DNA from: CALOCN01 sp942491735 | GTDB lineage: Bacteria > Eisenbacteria > RBG-16-71-46 > JABDJR01 | Length of the DNA: 64,000 nt | NCBI GenBank assembly: GCA_942491735.1 | Contig: CALOCN010000014.1 | Span: forward strand, 682,001-746,000 | Direction: 5' to 3' | Shown: positions 53,185-61,371 of the stretch, piece by piece | How positions within the stretch are numbered: position 1 is the stretch's first letter | How the letters are laid out: each line of letters begins with the position of its first letter | Notes under the pieces: model-generated | Seen by the model: only the letters and a program-made list of their open reading frames with translations | Databases searched by the model: none | Told to the model about the DNA's origin: nothing | Position numbers and translations under genes: made by a program

Positions 53185-54384
53185 CTACATGCCGCCCTTC
53201 TTCTCGTACTCCTGTTCGGCGACGAGGGCGGCGAACCGCTTCTGTTGCTTCCTGAAGTACTCCCGCCCGGGGTTCTCCTCGATGGCCTGGTTGATGTAGG
53301 CGAGCGCGTCCCCGCAGTTCCCGGTCGCGTTGCAGATCTCGGCCAGGGTATCGAGGATATTCCCGCGCTCCGAGCCCGGCTCGGCCAGGCTGACCGCTTC
53401 GAGCGCCAGCTCGCGGGCCTCTTCCAGGTTGACGTTGCTTTCGAAGCACCACCAGGCGAAGCCGTTGAGCTGATTGGGGTCCTGTACCCAGCCGTCGGGG
53501 AGCTGCGCCTTCTTGAGGCGGATCGCCTTGGCCTCGTCCTTCTCGACCAGGAGGGCGTGATCCGGGCCCATCTTCTCCCGCCGGGCCACCACATCCTCTT
53601 CGGTGGAGTCCGCGGTCCGCTCGAACGCGGTGGCAAAGTAGGGCTCGGCCAGACCGGGGTTCTCGCTGCGCTTCTGCACTCCGTACATCATGGAGGCGGC
53701 ATAGAGCAGTTCCAGGGCTTCCATCCGCTCGTCCGCGAACGCGTCCTCGGCTGCTTCCACCACCTGCCCGGGCTCGACCTTGCCGTGACGGAAACCAAGG
53801 TAGGTGGCGTCCAGGATGTCGTAGGAGTAGGACGTCTCCGGGTCCATCTTCGCCGCCGCGTGCATGTAGGCCAGAGCCTCGGCCGGTTCCTGACGTGTGT
53901 TGTGGTAGGTCGACAGGGTGAGCGCGTCCTGGAGGTTCGGGTCGGCCTCGTAGCGGGCCCGCTTCTCATCGATCGTCGTCGGGTCGGCGATGGCCCGGTC
54001 CGCCTCCTCGATGAACATGTTGCGTTCGTAGCCGAACCAGCGCGCCGTGACCTCTTCGTCCGTGTTGAGCACGACATAGGTGGGGTAGTTGCGAACGGTG
54101 AACCGCTTGGCGAGCTCGATGCCTTCCCCCTTCTCGGCGTCGATCTTGACGATGACGAACCGGGCCACCGCCTCGCGGGTGCCGGGATCTTCCACCGAGT
54201 CCTTGTTGAAGGTCTTGCAGGGGCCGCACCAGTCGGTCCAGAAGTCGACGAGGAGGAGTTTGTTCTCGGCGCGTGCCGCGGCCACCGCTTCATCGAAGTT
54301 GGTGTGCGCGGCGAGTGCGGTCAACGGGGCGGCAGGAGTCAGGGCGACCAGGGCGGCAGCCAGGACCCAGCGGCGGGTGGTCAT
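53185..54384 (-). CDS. Exported thioredoxin-fold protein with C-terminal TPR-like region
   Basis: Protein of 399 residues. Signal peptide (VLAAALVALTPAAPLTALA), a thioredoxin domain at about 27-135 with the active site FWTDWCGPCKTFN and cis-Pro loop VRNYPTYVVL, then a helical region with repeated alanine-rich helices that looks like TPR or SEL1-type repeats (ALAYMHAAAKMDPETSYSY, ALELLYAASMMYGVQKR, ALAYINQAIEENPGREYF). It should reduce or isomerise thiols in the periplasm, with the repeat part for partner binding. ATG 54384 has AAGGAG. It precedes trpS by 8 nt, an arrangement without obvious functional link. Confidence 0.87.
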   Translation of the reverse strand: MTTRRWVLAAALVALTPAAPLTALAAHTNFDEAVAAARAENKLLLVDFWTDWCGPCKTFNKDSVEDPGTREAVARFVIVKIDAEKGEGIELAKRFTVRNYPTYVVLNTDEEVTARWFGYERNMFIEEADRAIADPTTIDEKRARYEADPNLQDALTLSTYHNTRQEPAEALAYMHAAAKMDPETSYSYDILDATYLGFRHGKVEPGQVVEAAEDAFADERMEALELLYAASMMYGVQKRSENPGLAEPYFATAFERTADSTEEDVVARREKMGPDHALLVEKDEAKAIRLKKAQLPDGWVQDPNQLNGFAWWCFESNVNLEEARELALEAVSLAEPGSERGNILDTLAEICNATGNCGDALAYINQAIEENPGREYFRKQQKRFAALVAEQEYEKKGGM

Positions 54385-54473
54385 GGGCGGAATCTCCTTG
54401 GGAGTGGACGACCGGGGTTGGAAAACGCTATCACACCGGGTACGGACGCGACTCGGGTTTGGGGACGGACGGG

Positions 54474-56522
54474 TCAGATACCGAAAGCGGCGGCGTCCCA
54501 GACGAGGCCGAGCTCGGACGGGGGCGCCATGTAGCCCAGGAGCGCCGAGGCGGCCACCACGCAGGGGCTGGCCAGGTAGCCCTCGCCACCCAACCCCATG
54601 CGATTCTGCCAGTTGCGGTTGAAGGTGGTGATGGCCCGTTCCCCCCGCTGCAGGGCGTCGGATCCCTGGCCGAAACAGGGCCCGCACCAGGAGTCGCGGA
54701 TCTGGCCCCCCATGCTGCGGAAGACATCGGCGATGGACTCGCCCTCGAGACGGGGGTCCGGGTTGGTGATCTGCTGTTTGACCCCGCCCGACCCGGGGAA
54801 CACGATCAGGTCGGTCGCGGTGCGCCGGGTTCCCGCGGCCCTCGCCGCGCGAAGGACCAGGGCCGCCGAGAGCAGGTCCGCGTAGCTTCCGTTGGTGCAG
54901 GACCCGATGTACGCCTTGTCGAAGGAGATGCGTTCCTTGGCCACTTCCTCGGCGGGATGGGCGTTGGATGGGCTGAACGGCTTGGCGATCATGGGAACGA
55001 GACCGGCGAGGTCCAGGGTTTCGTCGAGTGCATAGCGCGCGTTCTCGCCGGGGGTGAGTCTCGGGTAGGGGAGGTCGGTCATGCCCTTCTCCCGGTACCA
55101 GTCCTCGGTGAGGTCGTCCTGGGCAAAGATGCCGTTCTGGGCTTCCGCCTCGGCCATCATGTTGGCAATCGTGTTGCGGAAGGCGACCGGAAGCTGTCGG
55201 TCCCTGTCCACGAACTCGATCGACATGCCCTGGGCCTGTTTGGCGCCCCACTTCTCGAGGAGGGAGAGGACGATGTCCTTGCCGGTAACCCAGGGCTGCA
55301 GGGCGCCACGGAACACCACCCGCCGGGCCTCGGCCGGAGTGAAGTAGACGGAGCCGGTGGACCAGCCGAACCCGAGGGTGGTGGAACCCACCCCGATTCC
55401 AACCGCGCCGTAGGCCCCATAGGCACGGCTGTGGGAGTCCGCCCCCGGGATGAACGCCCCGGGAACCACGAGGCCCTGCTCGGGAAAGTAGAAGTGGAAG
55501 ATGCCGTCGCCGGGGGTGGCGAAGTAGGGCTTTTCGATACCCATCCTCTCGGCAAAGGCCACGCTGATCCCGGTCTGTCGATCGTCGGAAACCTTGCCGG
55601 TAAACACGAAGTGATCGTTGGCGATGGCCGCCTGTCGGGGCCGGATGGTGTTGCCGCCGGTGATCTGGTTGAAGGTGTGGATGGCGAACGGCGCGGTGCC
55701 GTCACTGGCCGGCAGGAGATCCGGGTGAACCCGCAGGGTGGCGCCCGGCGTGACCTCGGCCTGCTTGTTGGTGCGGTGGGCCCAGATGATCTGTTCGGTC
55801 GTGGTGAGGTTGCGCGCGGTTTCCGGATCGGGCCAGACGATGGACGGCGTGTTGCGCAGCGATTCCTGGAACTCGCTGCGGCCGATGTGGAAGATGCCGC
55901 CGGTGCGACGAATCTCGTCTTCCTTGGGCGAGAGCGGGAGCGGGGTGTAGCTCTTCCCCTGGGTCTCGTTGGTGAGGGCGCGGGTGGCGGGATCGAACGA
56001 GAAGGCGTCCCCGTCCCGGGCATCCTCCACCGCGTCCGGGGCCTGCACCACCTGGAGACCCAGGTTGAACGCGTTGCGCCGGAAGATGTCGCCCATGTTG
56101 TGCGAGGCCACGATGACCAGTCGCAGACCGGCTTCCTCCGCGATGGCCTTGAGCCCGGCCGGACTCATCTCGCGGGAGGAACCGATCGCGAACCGCTCGC
56201 CGGCGATGAGGAAGGTCTCGCCCCGGTGCACGCGTTCGCGAAAGTCGGGCATGAGGTACTTGAAGGCCCCCTCTTTCCATTTCGCGTCCAGGGTCTCGAG
56301 ACTCTCCGACACGCAGTAGGCCGACGGGGTGATCTGGTCGGTGTCGATGGCGTCGAGCTTGCGACCCGGATTCCTGGGATCCCAGAAAATGAGCGCGGTG
56401 CCGCGGATTGGGCCGTCCTGATCCCCCGGGGTTGCCGCGGACGGTTCGGTGGCGGCCTGGGGGATGCCGGTCAGGACCTGGGCAGGCTGGGCTGTGTTGA
56501 CGAGCCGTGTTTGCTGGGTCAT
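54474..56522 (-). CDS. Aconitase/IPM-isomerase family enzyme with swivel domain first
   Basis: Iron-sulfur hydro-lyase family protein of 682 residues with permuted architecture. The swivel (LeuD-like) domain comes first (about 40-195: ALIFWDPRNPGRKLDAIDTD, FAIGSSREMSPAGLKAI), and the catalytic (LeuC-like) part follows (about 215-680). [4Fe-4S] cysteines are visible in YIGSCTNGSYADL and DSWCGPCFGQGSD; GADSHSRAYGAYGAV and ASPCVVAASALLGY are family signatures. It could interconvert citrate/isocitrate, isopropylmalate or another hydroxy acid; the sequence alone does not decide. A trans-aconitate methyltransferase homologue lies 3.5 kb away. ATG 56522, no clear ribosome site. Confidence 0.9.
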   Translation of the reverse strand: MTQQTRLVNTAQPAQVLTGIPQAATEPSAATPGDQDGPIRGTALIFWDPRNPGRKLDAIDTDQITPSAYCVSESLETLDAKWKEGAFKYLMPDFRERVHRGETFLIAGERFAIGSSREMSPAGLKAIAEEAGLRLVIVASHNMGDIFRRNAFNLGLQVVQAPDAVEDARDGDAFSFDPATRALTNETQGKSYTPLPLSPKEDEIRRTGGIFHIGRSEFQESLRNTPSIVWPDPETARNLTTTEQIIWAHRTNKQAEVTPGATLRVHPDLLPASDGTAPFAIHTFNQITGGNTIRPRQAAIANDHFVFTGKVSDDRQTGISVAFAERMGIEKPYFATPGDGIFHFYFPEQGLVVPGAFIPGADSHSRAYGAYGAVGIGVGSTTLGFGWSTGSVYFTPAEARRVVFRGALQPWVTGKDIVLSLLEKWGAKQAQGMSIEFVDRDRQLPVAFRNTIANMMAEAEAQNGIFAQDDLTEDWYREKGMTDLPYPRLTPGENARYALDETLDLAGLVPMIAKPFSPSNAHPAEEVAKERISFDKAYIGSCTNGSYADLLSAALVLRAARAAGTRRTATDLIVFPGSGGVKQQITNPDPRLEGESIADVFRSMGGQIRDSWCGPCFGQGSDALQRGERAITTFNRNWQNRMGLGGEGYLASPCVVAASALLGYMAPPSELGLVWDAAAFGI

Positions 56523-56613
56523 TGGGTTTCCGGAATGACTGTTGAGCAGGGTAGGTGTGTCTCGGCGGCGAAAAGGCTACCACAGCGCGGGGTTCGTATC
56601 CCTCTCCGCGTCC

Positions 56614-57234
56614 CTAGGCGTTCCCTTTCCGGCGTGCGCGCATGCCGTCCAGGAGGGTCCGGGTCGTTTGCCGTATGAGCCCCTCGATATTGTCGGTGGC
56701 CTGCATTTGCCCCTCGATGACGAGGGAGGCCAGCCCATGCACCGCACTCCATGCCACGTAGGCCAGGGTGCGGGGATCCTGGCGTTTGATGGTGCCGCTG
56801 CGCTGATGCAGCCGGATCGTGGCGATCAACTGGTCGAGAAGCGCGTTGGCCGGTTCCTCCAGTTCGGGGAGGTTTCCCCGGGCCAGCGCTTCCTTCCCGT
56901 ACATCAGGCGGTAGTGGGCGGGGTTCTCCAGGGCGAAGTGCACATAGGCCTCCCCCATACGGCGGAAGCGCTCGATGCCGGAACGGGGGGCGCCCGCGTC
57001 GAGGGCCTGGAGGCGCCGGTTGAGGCGATCGAACCCGGCCGCGGCCACCGCGACCAGCAAAGCGTTCTTGTCCTCGAAATGACGGTAGGCAGCGGCCCGG
57101 GACACTCCCAGTCGGGTTGCCAGTGCCCGCATGGTCACGCTGGCTACCCCCCCCGCGGCAATCATCGAGGCCGCCTCGGTCAGCAGGGCGGTTCGGAGGT
57201 CCCCGTGATGATAGGCGCGGTTGGGGTGGGTCAT
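56614..57234 (-). CDS. TetR/AcrR family transcriptional regulator
   Basis: Repressor of 206 residues. The N-terminal helix-turn-helix (about 12-60) reads LRTALLTEAASMIAAGGVAS then MRALATRLGVSRAAAYRHF, the TetR signature. The C-terminal domain (TetR_C, HAMSV-type) spans about 75-200 with FRRMGEAYVHFALENPAHY and LAYVAWSAVHGLASLVIEG. Two near-perfect 17-bp palindromes at 57258-57301 lie just upstream and are probably its operators, controlling itself and the divergent VanZ-like gene. The ATG at 57234 is used because a longer start would run through the operators. Confidence 0.92.
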   Translation of the reverse strand: MTHPNRAYHHGDLRTALLTEAASMIAAGGVASVTMRALATRLGVSRAAAYRHFEDKNALLVAVAAAGFDRLNRRLQALDAGAPRSGIERFRRMGEAYVHFALENPAHYRLMYGKEALARGNLPELEEPANALLDQLIATIRLHQRSGTIKRQDPRTLAYVAWSAVHGLASLVIEGQMQATDNIEGLIRQTTRTLLDGMRARRKGNA

Positions 57235-57257
57235 TGCCCGACCACGATGACAAAAGG

Positions 57258-57301
57258 TGTTGACAGTGTCAACATCCGATCCTATGTTGACGCTGTCAAC
57301 A
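57258..57301. promoter_or_regulatory. Two TetR-type palindromic operators
   Basis: TGTTGACAGTGTCAACA (57258-57274; 8-bp perfect arms around one base) and TGTTGACGCTGTCAACA (57285-57301; 7-bp arms) are spaced 27 bp centre to centre, in the 125-bp gap between the TetR gene and the divergent membrane gene. Each contains TTGAC, so bound repressor would also mask -35-like sequences on both strands. Confidence 0.8.
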
Positions 57302-57359
57302 CACACACGATCGCCTCCGGGCAATCGCCAACCCGTGAGCGGAAGGGTGGAACCCTCCG

Positions 57360-58424
57360 ATGCCGGTCTTCACCTCGGATCGGGAGCGACATCTCTGGTT
57401 GTGGACCCTGGGTACCATGGTGGCGATCTACTCCACCCTGGGACCGGCGCGGGTCCTGGTGGACGCACTGCGGGAGCGGAACCTCCTGCGCGCCTCGCTG
57501 GCCGTCGCCCTGGTCCTGGTGGTCGTGGTGGTTCTCCGGCAGTGGCTGCGCCGCCGTCCGGGTCGGGGCGAGGTCGGGGTGGCGCTCGGGGTCGCCTTTG
57601 CCTACGGGGTCTCTTTCATCAGGATCGAGACCCCGGAGGAGCGGACGCACCTGGTGGAGTACGGGGTGGTGGCGGCGCTGGTCCATCAGGCACTCCTGGA
57701 GCGGATTCGGCACGGGGGCACCGTCCGGGCCCCGGCGGCGTTGGCGGTGGGAATCACCGCGGTCCTGGGTTTCATCGACGAGGGGATCCAGGCCTTCATT
57801 CCCGGCCGCTTCTACGACATCCGCGATGTCGGCTTCAACGCCCTGGCCGGGGCCATGGTGATCGTGGCCAGACTGGCCCTTGAGCCGGTCCGTCGTGTTG
57901 GCTGGCGGTTCTGGTTCCTGTGGCTGATGGCGGGGACGTTCGGCTGGGGGTGGGGCATGGAACTGGTCCTCTATGGAGGGCGGGGTGGTGTGGAATCCCT
58001 GCAATCCAGGCCCGACGTGATCCTGATGGGATGCCTTGGCGTGGCTGCCGGGGGGCTCCTGACCAGCGTATTCCAGTGGCTGGTCCTGCGGGGGGAAATC
58101 AGGGGCGCGGGTCGATGGATATCGGCGAGCCTCGTTGCGGTCGGCGTCTTCTGCGCCATTGTCTTCGGGGTGGGTGCGCTCGACCCGGAACTGGGGTGGG
58201 TTGTCGGGGCCGGCCTATTCGGCCCGCTTCTCGCCTTGTTCCAGGGGTTGGTCCTGCGAGGGCAGGTATCGGGTCTGACCTGGTGGGTGGGAGCCTGCAC
58301 CCTGGCGTGGGTGGCTGGAATGCCGATCGGGGATTCCATCGCCTGGCCGGCCCTGGGCGCGGTGTACGGGGCGATCTCGGGCGCGGTTCTGGTGTGGTTG
58401 TTGCGGCGCGGGATTCGTCCATGA
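57360..58424 (+). CDS. VanZ-like membrane protein
   Basis: Polytopic membrane protein of 354 residues with about ten hydrophobic segments. The central part (about 95-175) is VanZ-like: HLVEYGVVAALVHQALLE, then GFIDEGIQAFIPGRFYDIRD and VGFNALAGAMVIVARL, with the conserved Glu, Asp-Glu and Arg-x-x-Asp residues of that family. The C-terminal half has four or more additional helices in a repeated pattern (LTSVFQWLVLRGEIRGAG, LLALFQGLVLRGQVSGL). VanZ-like domains modify teicoplanin resistance in some Firmicutes, but function here is unknown. Divergent from the TetR gene and probably repressed by it. Confidence 0.82.
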   Translation: MPVFTSDRERHLWLWTLGTMVAIYSTLGPARVLVDALRERNLLRASLAVALVLVVVVVLRQWLRRRPGRGEVGVALGVAFAYGVSFIRIETPEERTHLVEYGVVAALVHQALLERIRHGGTVRAPAALAVGITAVLGFIDEGIQAFIPGRFYDIRDVGFNALAGAMVIVARLALEPVRRVGWRFWFLWLMAGTFGWGWGMELVLYGGRGGVESLQSRPDVILMGCLGVAAGGLLTSVFQWLVLRGEIRGAGRWISASLVAVGVFCAIVFGVGALDPELGWVVGAGLFGPLLALFQGLVLRGQVSGLTWWVGACTLAWVAGMPIGDSIAWPALGAVYGAISGAVLVWLLRRGIRP

Positions 58425-58585
58425 GCTCCGATCGCCCTGGTATGGGAGGGGTTTCGCCTCCTCTTCAGGCGCGGGGAAGTTTAGGGTAAGCTCGTTCGGC
58501 CGGAGGGACCCGCCCGAAGCCGCTGCTTGCGCGGATATGGGGTCGCCGCAGTACGACTCAACCTTTTCCCAGGGGGGATACTCCT

Positions 58586-58930
58586 TTGAGCACGATTCAC
58601 GTCACCGCGCACCTCGCGATCCACGATGGCAAACTGGATGCTTTCCTGTCCAATGCCGACAAGTGCATGGAAATCGTACGGGACAAGGACACGGGGACCC
58701 TCCAGTACGATTGGTTCCTCAACCCGGACAAGACCGCCTGCGCGGTTCGCGAACAGTATCGGGACTCGGCCGCGGTGTTCGAGCACATCACGAACCTCGG
58801 GGATACGCTGGGGGAACTGTTGGCGACCTGTGACATGGCACTGGAAGTCTGCGGTGATGTCTCGCCGGAGTTGCGAGGTGCCCTGGCCCAGATGGACGCG
58901 AAAGTCTACGGCCCGCTCAAGGGGGCATAG
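58586..58930 (+). CDS. Antibiotic biosynthesis monooxygenase (ABM/YgiN-like) protein 1
   Basis: Small ferredoxin-like alpha/beta-barrel protein of 114 residues. STIHVTAHLAIHDGKLDAFL starts the first strand and helix; GTLQYDWFLNPDKTACAVRE and YRDSAAVFEHITNLGDTL give the expected strand-helix order. ABM proteins such as YgiN act on quinols or related aromatics, often without a cofactor. The start is TTG at 58586 behind an AGGGGGGA ribosome site; no ATG is available in frame. First gene of a run of small genes that includes a second ABM, a DoxX-like and a VOC protein. Confidence 0.8.
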   Translation: MSTIHVTAHLAIHDGKLDAFLSNADKCMEIVRDKDTGTLQYDWFLNPDKTACAVREQYRDSAAVFEHITNLGDTLGELLATCDMALEVCGDVSPELRGALAQMDAKVYGPLKGA

Positions 58931-58938
58931 CAACCTTC

Positions 58939-59268
58939 ATGTCAACGACCGCAGGGCTGCCCGGGTTCACCGTCATGTACCGGTGGAGGCTTCGGGAAGG
59001 ATCGGAACCGGCCTTCCGGGAAGCCTGGGAAGCGGTGACCCGTGCCCTCATGAAGGAGCGTGGAGCTCTTGGATCCCGGTTGCACCGGGCCGAGGACGGG
59101 ACCTGGACCGCGTATGCCCAATGGCCCAGCCGGGCCGCGTGGGCACGGTCCCGTGAAGCGGAGCCGGTGGACGCCCGGGCCGCGTTGATCATGAGCGAGG
59201 CGATCGAGGAATCGTTTCCCCCCATTCTCATGACCCCGGTCGCCGACTATCTGGTGCCCTCCCGGTGA
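58939..59268 (+). CDS. Antibiotic biosynthesis monooxygenase-like protein 2
   Basis: Protein of 109 residues of the same dimeric alpha/beta-barrel superfamily as its neighbour: FTVMYRWRLREGSEPAFREA, then RGALGSRLHRAEDGTWTAY and a C-terminal strand. The two ABM proteins are not close copies. Starts 8 nt after the first ABM gene and overlaps the next gene by 4 nt (GTGA), so it is within an operon. Likely reaction: oxygenation or redox handling of a small aromatic or quinone, inferred from family and neighbours. Confidence 0.75.
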   Translation: MSTTAGLPGFTVMYRWRLREGSEPAFREAWEAVTRALMKERGALGSRLHRAEDGTWTAYAQWPSRAAWARSREAEPVDARAALIMSEAIEESFPPILMTPVADYLVPSR

Positions 59269-59711
59269 ACCTGGACACGCTGGATCGTTCCATCTCCGGG
59301 TTCATGGCGCGTTGGGGCATTCCCGCCCTGCGGCTTTCCCTGGGCATCGTGTTCATCTGGTTCGGGATCCTCAAGCCGTTCGGGATTTCCGCGGCCGAGC
59401 CCCTGGTGTTGGCGACGGTTCGTTGGCTCCCGCTCCTCGATGGGTCGCAGTGGTTGTCCATCATCGGCTGGTGGGAGGTGGCCATCGGGGTGGCGTTCCT
59501 GATTCCCCGGGCGAATCGGATTGCCATTGCCCTGCTCGCCCTGCAGATGGTCGGAACCTTCATGCCCCTCGTGGTGCTCCCCGACGTGACCTTCCAGGCC
59601 GGGCGTATACCCTATGGTCCTACCCTGGAGGGTCAGTACATCATCAAGAACCTGCTCATCATCTCGGCCGGCCTGGTGGTGGGGGGGACGGTGCGGGGGC
59701 GGTCGTCATGA
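59265..59711 (+). CDS. DoxX-like small membrane protein
   Basis: Protein of 148 residues with four hydrophobic helices (LRLSLGIVFIWFGILKPF, WWEVAIGVAFLIP, IAIALLALQMVGTFMPL, LLIISAGLVVGGTV), the arrangement of the DoxX/DUF417-type family. DoxX-family proteins take part in thiol or quinone-linked redox complexes. Start is GTG at 59265 overlapping the upstream stop; stop overlaps the VOC ATG. Position between ABM and VOC genes supports a role in a redox-detoxification operon. Confidence 0.78.
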   Translation: MNLDTLDRSISGFMARWGIPALRLSLGIVFIWFGILKPFGISAAEPLVLATVRWLPLLDGSQWLSIIGWWEVAIGVAFLIPRANRIAIALLALQMVGTFMPLVVLPDVTFQAGRIPYGPTLEGQYIIKNLLIISAGLVVGGTVRGRSS

Positions 59712-60073
59712 TCGACAAGCTGACCTTCGCGGTCGGTGACATGGAGCCCATGGTGAATTTCTATTCCGCGCTCCTTGGCGTCGAATTGAACCCGGTCGAG
59801 ATGTTCGAGCGCACGTTGTATGCCGGCCGTTACGAAGGAATCGAGCTTCTCTTCTGCCCCAGGGATCTCGCCGGGGTGGAAGCCGGGACCAACACCATCC
59901 AGTTGCGATTCATCGTCCCGGACGCGCGGGTGGGATTCGATCGTGGCAAGGCAAGCGGCGGCCTGGTGATCAGCGAACCCACCCGGATCGGCGAGGGCGT
60001 TCATGCTTCGCTGCGCGACCCGGATGGAAACTCGCTGGAGATCCAGGATCGAACCGGCGACACCGGTACATGA
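59708..60073 (+). CDS. VOC (glyoxalase/bleomycin-resistance-like) protein
   Basis: Protein of 121 residues with vicinal-oxygen-chelate fold: IDKLTFAVGDMEPMVNFYS opens the first module, GIELLFCPRDLAG closes it, and VHASLRDPDGNSLEIQDR is the characteristic second-module end with a candidate metal-binding Glu. The first metal ligand position is Thr rather than His, so an ordinary glyoxalase reaction is doubtful. Overlaps both neighbours by 4 nt (ATGA), fully embedded in the operon. Confidence 0.82.
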   Translation: MIDKLTFAVGDMEPMVNFYSALLGVELNPVEMFERTLYAGRYEGIELLFCPRDLAGVEAGTNTIQLRFIVPDARVGFDRGKASGGLVISEPTRIGEGVHASLRDPDGNSLEIQDRTGDTGT

Positions 60074-60861
60074 ACACGCGCTGGGATCCGGCACAGTACC
60101 TGACCTTCGCCGATCAGCGGCTACGACCGGCTCTCGACTTGCTGGACCGGATCCCGCTCACCGACCCGTCGCGGATCTACGACCTGGGTTGTGGGGTCGG
60201 AAACGTGTCCCGACACCTGGTGCAACGCTGGCCGAACGCCGAGGTGACGGGTGTCGACAGCTCGCCGCAAATGCTGGCCACCGCGGGCCGGGATGGCCCG
60301 TCCTCGGTTCGGTGGATCCAGGCGGATCTCCAGTCCTGGTCCCCGCGGGAATCGGCGAGTCTGCTCTACGCCAACGCGACCCTGCACTGGCTCCCCGATC
60401 ACCGGACGCTCTTCCCCCGGCTGCTCCAATGGCTGGTCCCGGGAGGATGCCTCGCGGTTCAGATGCCGCTCAGCTGGTCCCTTCCCTCGCATCGACTCAT
60501 GCGCGAAACCCTGGCCGGGACGGGGGGAAGCGGGAGACGGTTCGGCGACGACGATCTCAGGACCCGGATGGGACACAACGGCGTGGGGAGCGCTTCCGCC
60601 TACTACGATCTTTTGTCGACCGCGTGCAGCACGCTGGACATCTGGGAAACGGAGTACCTCCAGGTTCTCGCCGGTGACGATCCGGTCTACGGGTGGGTGC
60701 GGGGAACCGGTCTGCGGCCGGTGCTCCAGGGCCTCAAGGGGGCCGAGCTGGAGGCCTTCGTCGCGGAGTATCAGCAACGTCTCCGCGCCGCCTACCCGAA
60801 GCGCGCGGATGGAAGCACCGTATACCCCTTTCGGCGGCTGTTCATCGTCGCCACCGTCTGA
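60070..60861 (+). CDS. tam: Trans-aconitate 2-methyltransferase-like enzyme
   Basis: SAM methyltransferase of 263 residues. The start NTRWDPAQYLTFADQRLRP and motif I IYDLGCGVGNVSRHLV, then VTGVDSSPQML and LLYANATLHWLPDHRTLF, follow the Tam family closely. Tam methylates trans-aconitate, a spontaneous by-product that inhibits aconitase. An aconitase-family gene lies 3.5 kb upstream on the other strand, which fits. Overlaps the VOC gene as ATGA. Substrate not proven. Confidence 0.85.
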   Translation: MNTRWDPAQYLTFADQRLRPALDLLDRIPLTDPSRIYDLGCGVGNVSRHLVQRWPNAEVTGVDSSPQMLATAGRDGPSSVRWIQADLQSWSPRESASLLYANATLHWLPDHRTLFPRLLQWLVPGGCLAVQMPLSWSLPSHRLMRETLAGTGGSGRRFGDDDLRTRMGHNGVGSASAYYDLLSTACSTLDIWETEYLQVLAGDDPVYGWVRGTGLRPVLQGLKGAELEAFVAEYQQRLRAAYPKRADGSTVYPFRRLFIVATV

Positions 60862-60869
60862 ACCACGGA

Positions 60870-60875
60870 TAGGAT
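60870..60875 (+). promoter_or_regulatory. -10 element placed for a leaderless GNAT transcript
   Basis: TAGGAT ends 7 nt before the ATG at 60883 (spacer CGCAGGC), with no Shine-Dalgarno. Close match to the element before 17641. Confidence 0.4.
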
Positions 60876-60882
60876 CGCAGGC

Positions 60883-61371
60883 ATGAAGACCCCGTTTCCC
60901 GAGGTTCGTATCCGACCGGTTCGGGACGACGACCTCGACACGTTCTTTGCCCACCAGCAGGAACCGGGGGCGAACACCATGGCCGCCTTCATGAGGCGGG
61001 AACCGGGGGATCGGCAGGCGTTCGATGACCACTGGGCGCGCATCCGCGCCAATCCGGAGGTCACCGTCCGGACCGTGGAGTCGGGAGACGAGGTGGTGGG
61101 TCACGTGGCCACCTTCCGTGTGGACGGGGAACTGGAGGTGACCTACTGGATCGGCAAGGCGTTCTGGGGACGGGGGATTGCCACCCTCGCGCTCAAGGAG
61201 TTGATTGCGCTCACCCCGGAACGCCCGCTTCATGCAAGAGCGGCCCACGACAACGTGGCGTCGTGCCGGGTTCTGGCCAAGGCGGGGTTCGTCATCACCG
61301 GATACGACACCGAGTTCGCCCCCGCGCGCAGTGAAGTGGTGGAGCAGGTCGTGTATCGGTTGAACCGCTGA
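60883..61371 (+). CDS. GNAT family N-acetyltransferase
   Basis: Protein of 162 residues of the RimJ/RimL-like GNAT type: VRIRPVRDDDLDTFFAHQQ at the start, the acetyl-CoA loop in YWIGKAFWGRGIATLALKEL and VASCRVLAKAGFVITGYDT near the C-terminus. Acceptor unknown. It lies 21 nt after tam and its stop abuts the next ATG. It may also be expressed from its own leaderless promoter at 60870. Confidence 0.9.
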   Translation: MKTPFPEVRIRPVRDDDLDTFFAHQQEPGANTMAAFMRREPGDRQAFDDHWARIRANPEVTVRTVESGDEVVGHVATFRVDGELEVTYWIGKAFWGRGIATLALKELIALTPERPLHARAAHDNVASCRVLAKAGFVITGYDTEFAPARSEVVEQVVYRLNR

